NCBI GenBank assembly: GCA_910584975.1
Contig: CAJUEA010000046.1
Coordinates: 1-7,220 of the forward strand
From: an uncultured Christensenella sp.
GTDB lineage: Bacteria; Bacillota; Clostridia; Christensenellales; UBA3700
Direction of reading: 5' to 3'
Length of the DNA stretch: 7,220 bases
Shown: in pieces, positions 6,043-7,220 of the stretch
Layout of the letters: each line of letters begins with the position of its first letter
How positions within the stretch are numbered: position 1 is the stretch's first letter
Made by a program: the position numbers and the translations under genes
The notes under the pieces: generated by a model
The model's input: the letters and a program-made list of their open reading frames with translations, nothing else
Databases searched by the model: none
Told to the model about the DNA's origin: nothing

Positions 6043-6071
6043 TTGCAAAGAACATAAATATATGATATAAT
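6043..6071 (+). promoter_or_regulatory. Strong extended -10 promoter of the ABC-F transcription unit
   Basis: TTGCAA (6043-6048) is followed after exactly 17 bases by a perfect TATAAT (6066-6071). A TG at 6063-6064, one base before it, makes an extended -10. The start point would be near 6078, giving a leader of about 255 bases before the ABC-F start codon. The -35 overlaps the palindrome TTTGC-TT-GCAAA (6038-6049), a possible operator. Confidence 0.75.
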
Positions 6072-6101
6072 TAATATATTAAAACAAAATATAGGTGAAA
6101 A

Positions 6102-6122
6102 ATGGAGATAATTTCTTGCTAA
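6102..6122 (+). CDS. Six-codon leader peptide MEIISC
   Basis: ATG GAG ATA ATT TCT TGC TAA is preceded by AGGTGA (6093-6098), the same style of ribosome binding site as the ABC-F gene downstream. It lies about 25 bases into the transcript from the 6043-6071 promoter and 211 bases before the ABC-F start. Codons 2-6 fall in a segment that can pair with 6167-6184, so a ribosome on this ORF would open that hairpin. Short leader peptides that stall drug-bound ribosomes are known upstream of other ABC-F resistance genes, for example msr(D). That this one works the same way is inferred from position and structure. Confidence 0.6.
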   Translation: MEIISC

Positions 6123-6184
6123 ATTGAATATTGAGTGTGCAAATTTGATTTGCTGCTCTTTGCATTGCAAGAAAGTATATTCTC
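6105..6184 (+). promoter_or_regulatory. Leader hairpin that includes the leader-peptide codons
   Basis: TTTCTTGC (6112-6119) pairs perfectly with GCAAGAAA (6167-6174). GAGA (6105-6108) can extend the stem with TCTC (6181-6184) across an internal loop. A small hairpin, GCAAAT/ATTTGC (6139-6144 with 6148-6153, 3-base loop), sits inside. Because one arm is the end of the leader ORF, translation or stalling there would disrupt it. In the resting state it would hold GAAAGT (6171-6176), the candidate antiterminator strand. Confidence 0.55.
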
Positions 6185-6219
6185 ATTAAACATTAACAAC
6201 AAGCTGTTGGGAAACTTTC
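6171..6219 (+). promoter_or_regulatory. Candidate antiterminator structure
   Basis: GAAAGT (6171-6176) is complementary to ACTTTC (6214-6219), which forms the loop and part of the 3' arm of the attenuator terminator. Between them, CAACA (6197-6201) can pair with TGTTG (6205-6209), taking bases from the terminator's 5' arm. Both pairings exclude the terminator hairpin. The outer stem is only 6 bp, so it needs testing by folding and probing. Confidence 0.4.
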
Positions 6220-6240
6220 CTGACAGCTATTTTTTATTTT
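6202..6240 (+). terminator. Intrinsic terminator (attenuator) in the ABC-F leader
   Basis: AGCTGT (6202-6207) pairs with ACAGCT (6223-6228). Two G·T pairs and GGAA/TTCC (6210-6213 with 6217-6220) extend the stem to 12 bp over a 3-base loop. The tail is T6 (6230-6235), A, then T4. The hairpin lies between a strong promoter and the ABC-F start codon, with no full-length gene between them, so it would stop most transcripts before the gene. That position is the hallmark of an attenuator. Confidence 0.8.
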
Positions 6241-6333
6241 CAAAAAACTGAAAATTTAAACTTGAACAATATTTTTAAAACATATTGGATATGCAAGAAA
6301 AAACTTGTAAACAACAAAAAAAGAGGTGATTTT

Positions 6334-7220
6334 ATGTCATTAATAAACATTCAGAATTTAACTTTTTCATACGACAACAACGACAAGAAAATTTTTGACA
6401 ATGTCAGCTTTCAAATTGATACTGACTGGAAAATTGGACTGGTTGGCAGAAATGGCAGAGGAAAAACTACATTTTTAAATTTGCTTTTGAACAAACTTGA
6501 GTATAATGGAAAAATTTCCTCAAATGTCAAGTTTAGCTACTTTCCTTTTGAAATTGAAAATCAAAATCAACTGGCTTATGATATTGTGACAAACATCTGC
6601 CCTAATGCCGAAGATTGGGAAATTATGCGAGAATTTTCTTATCTGCAACTTGATTATGAAACTTTATACAGCAACTATAGTAATTTGTCAAACGGAGAAA
6701 AAACAAAAGTACTTTTGGCAGCATTATTTTTAAAGGAAAACAATTTTTTGTTGATTGACGAGCCGACAAATCATCTTGACAGCACAGGAAGAAAAATTGT
6801 TGCCGAATATCTTGGCAAAAAGAAAGGATTCATACTTGTATCTCACGACAGATATTTTTTGGATGTCTGCACCGACCATATAATTTCCATAAACAAATGT
6901 GATATTGACATCACTCAAGGGAATTTTTCTGTTTGGCTGGACAATTTCAACAAACAGCAAGCATTTGAAAATGCCCAAAACGAACAACTTAAAAAAGAAA
7001 TTGACCGACTTAGCAAGGCAGCAAAGCAAACCAGTAATTGGGCTGACAAAGTGGAGAGCTCAAAATATGGCAACGGACCTGTTGACCGTGGCTTTATCGG
7101 ACACAAGGCAGCTAAAATGATGAAAAGATCAAAAGCAACCGAAAACAGACAAAAGCGTGCCATTGAGCAAAAATCTGAGTTGTTGCACAACACTGAAAGA
7201 ATGGATTTGCTAAAATTGCA
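6334..7220 (+). CDS. ABC-F ribosomal protection protein, Lsa-like (5' part, runs off the window)
   Basis: The first 295 complete codons of an ABC-F ATPase are present; Lsa-type proteins are usually near 500 residues, so the second ABC domain lies beyond the edge. The opening MSLINIQNLTFSYD, the Walker A G38-RNGRG-K44-T, the signature L118-S-N-G-E-K-T-K, the Walker B LLID142-E143-P-T-N-H-L-D and the switch H171 in VSHDR match Lsa proteins closely. The linker from about residue 210 has the charged coiled-coil pattern and KMMKRSK motif of this group. ABC-F proteins have no membrane domain. They enter the ribosomal E site and dislodge drugs; Lsa members protect against lincosamides, streptogramin A and pleuromutilins. 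AGAGGTGA (6322-6329) is an excellent binding site 4 bases from the ATG. Expression is probably set by the upstream attenuator. The drug spectrum of this member cannot be read from sequence. Confidence 0.9.
   Translation, partial: MSLINIQNLTFSYDNNDKKIFDNVSFQIDTDWKIGLVGRNGRGKTTFLNLLLNKLEYNGKISSNVKFSYFPFEIENQNQLAYDIVTNICPNAEDWEIMREFSYLQLDYETLYSNYSNLSNGEKTKVLLAALFLKENNFLLIDEPTNHLDSTGRKIVAEYLGKKKGFILVSHDRYFLDVCTDHIISINKCDIDITQGNFSVWLDNFNKQQAFENAQNEQLKKEIDRLSKAAKQTSNWADKVESSKYGNGPVDRGFIGHKAAKMMKRSKATENRQKRAIEQKSELLHNTERMDLLKL

Noticed and set aside
6291..6329. A 12-codon ORF (MQEKTCKQQKKR) ending in the ABC-F ribosome binding site
   Set aside because: Its only GGA is 1 base from the ATG, it is mostly lysine and glutamine codons from A-rich DNA, and it lies after the terminator. 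A second leader peptide is not supported.
1..7220. Long reading frames on the minus strand, for example 1309-1668, 3801-4049, 5192-5455 and 6915-7193
   Set aside because: They lie opposite well-supported + strand genes with recognised domains and show no family motifs of their own.

Overview
The window is AT-rich DNA. Every convincing gene lies on the + strand, and most carry strong AGGAGG-type ribosome binding sites. The gene families point to a low-GC Gram-positive bacterium, most likely an anaerobic member of the Clostridia: GrpB/UPF0157, a YoaP-type acetyltransferase, DUF3795, a small clostridial-style 4Fe-4S protein, a YvbK-like acetyltransferase and an Lsa-type ABC-F protein. This placement is inferred from family content and base composition; there is no rRNA or other marker gene here.

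Layout. Bases 1-102 hold two intrinsic terminators in tandem that end a transcription unit lying left of the window. A sigma-A-type promoter (136-164) then starts a run of closely spaced genes, probably one operon, from 209 to 4239. In order these are: a GrpB-family protein, a 14-cysteine DUF3795 protein, a GNAT acetyltransferase with a YoaP C-terminal domain, a 64-residue ferredoxin-like protein, a 28-codon mini-ORF overlapping it by ATGA, a PNPOx-like flavoprotein, a small membrane protein broken by an in-frame TAA, and an aminoglycoside-phosphotransferase-family kinase. The genes share no single pathway. Acetyltransferase, phosphotransferase, flavin reductase-like and nucleotidyltransferase-like proteins together suggest an accessory modification or detoxification cluster, but that is inference.

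A second stretch (4240-5927) carries a YvbK-like acetyltransferase and a leaderless amidase-like protein with two peptidoglycan-binding repeats. The amidase-like domain appears to have lost one of its three zinc ligands.

The most interesting part is 5928-6333, about 400 bases without a normal gene. It contains a strong extended -10 promoter, a 6-codon leader ORF with its own ribosome binding site, a hairpin that includes the leader codons, and a strong intrinsic terminator about 100 bases before an ABC-F gene of the Lsa antibiotic-resistance type. A mutually exclusive antiterminator pairing can also be drawn. The parts fit ribosome-mediated transcriptional attenuation: a drug-stalled ribosome on the leader would free the antiterminator strand and switch on the ABC-F gene. 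The ABC-F gene runs off the right edge after 295 complete codons. No tRNA, rRNA, CRISPR array, insertion sequence or integron-type recombination site was seen.
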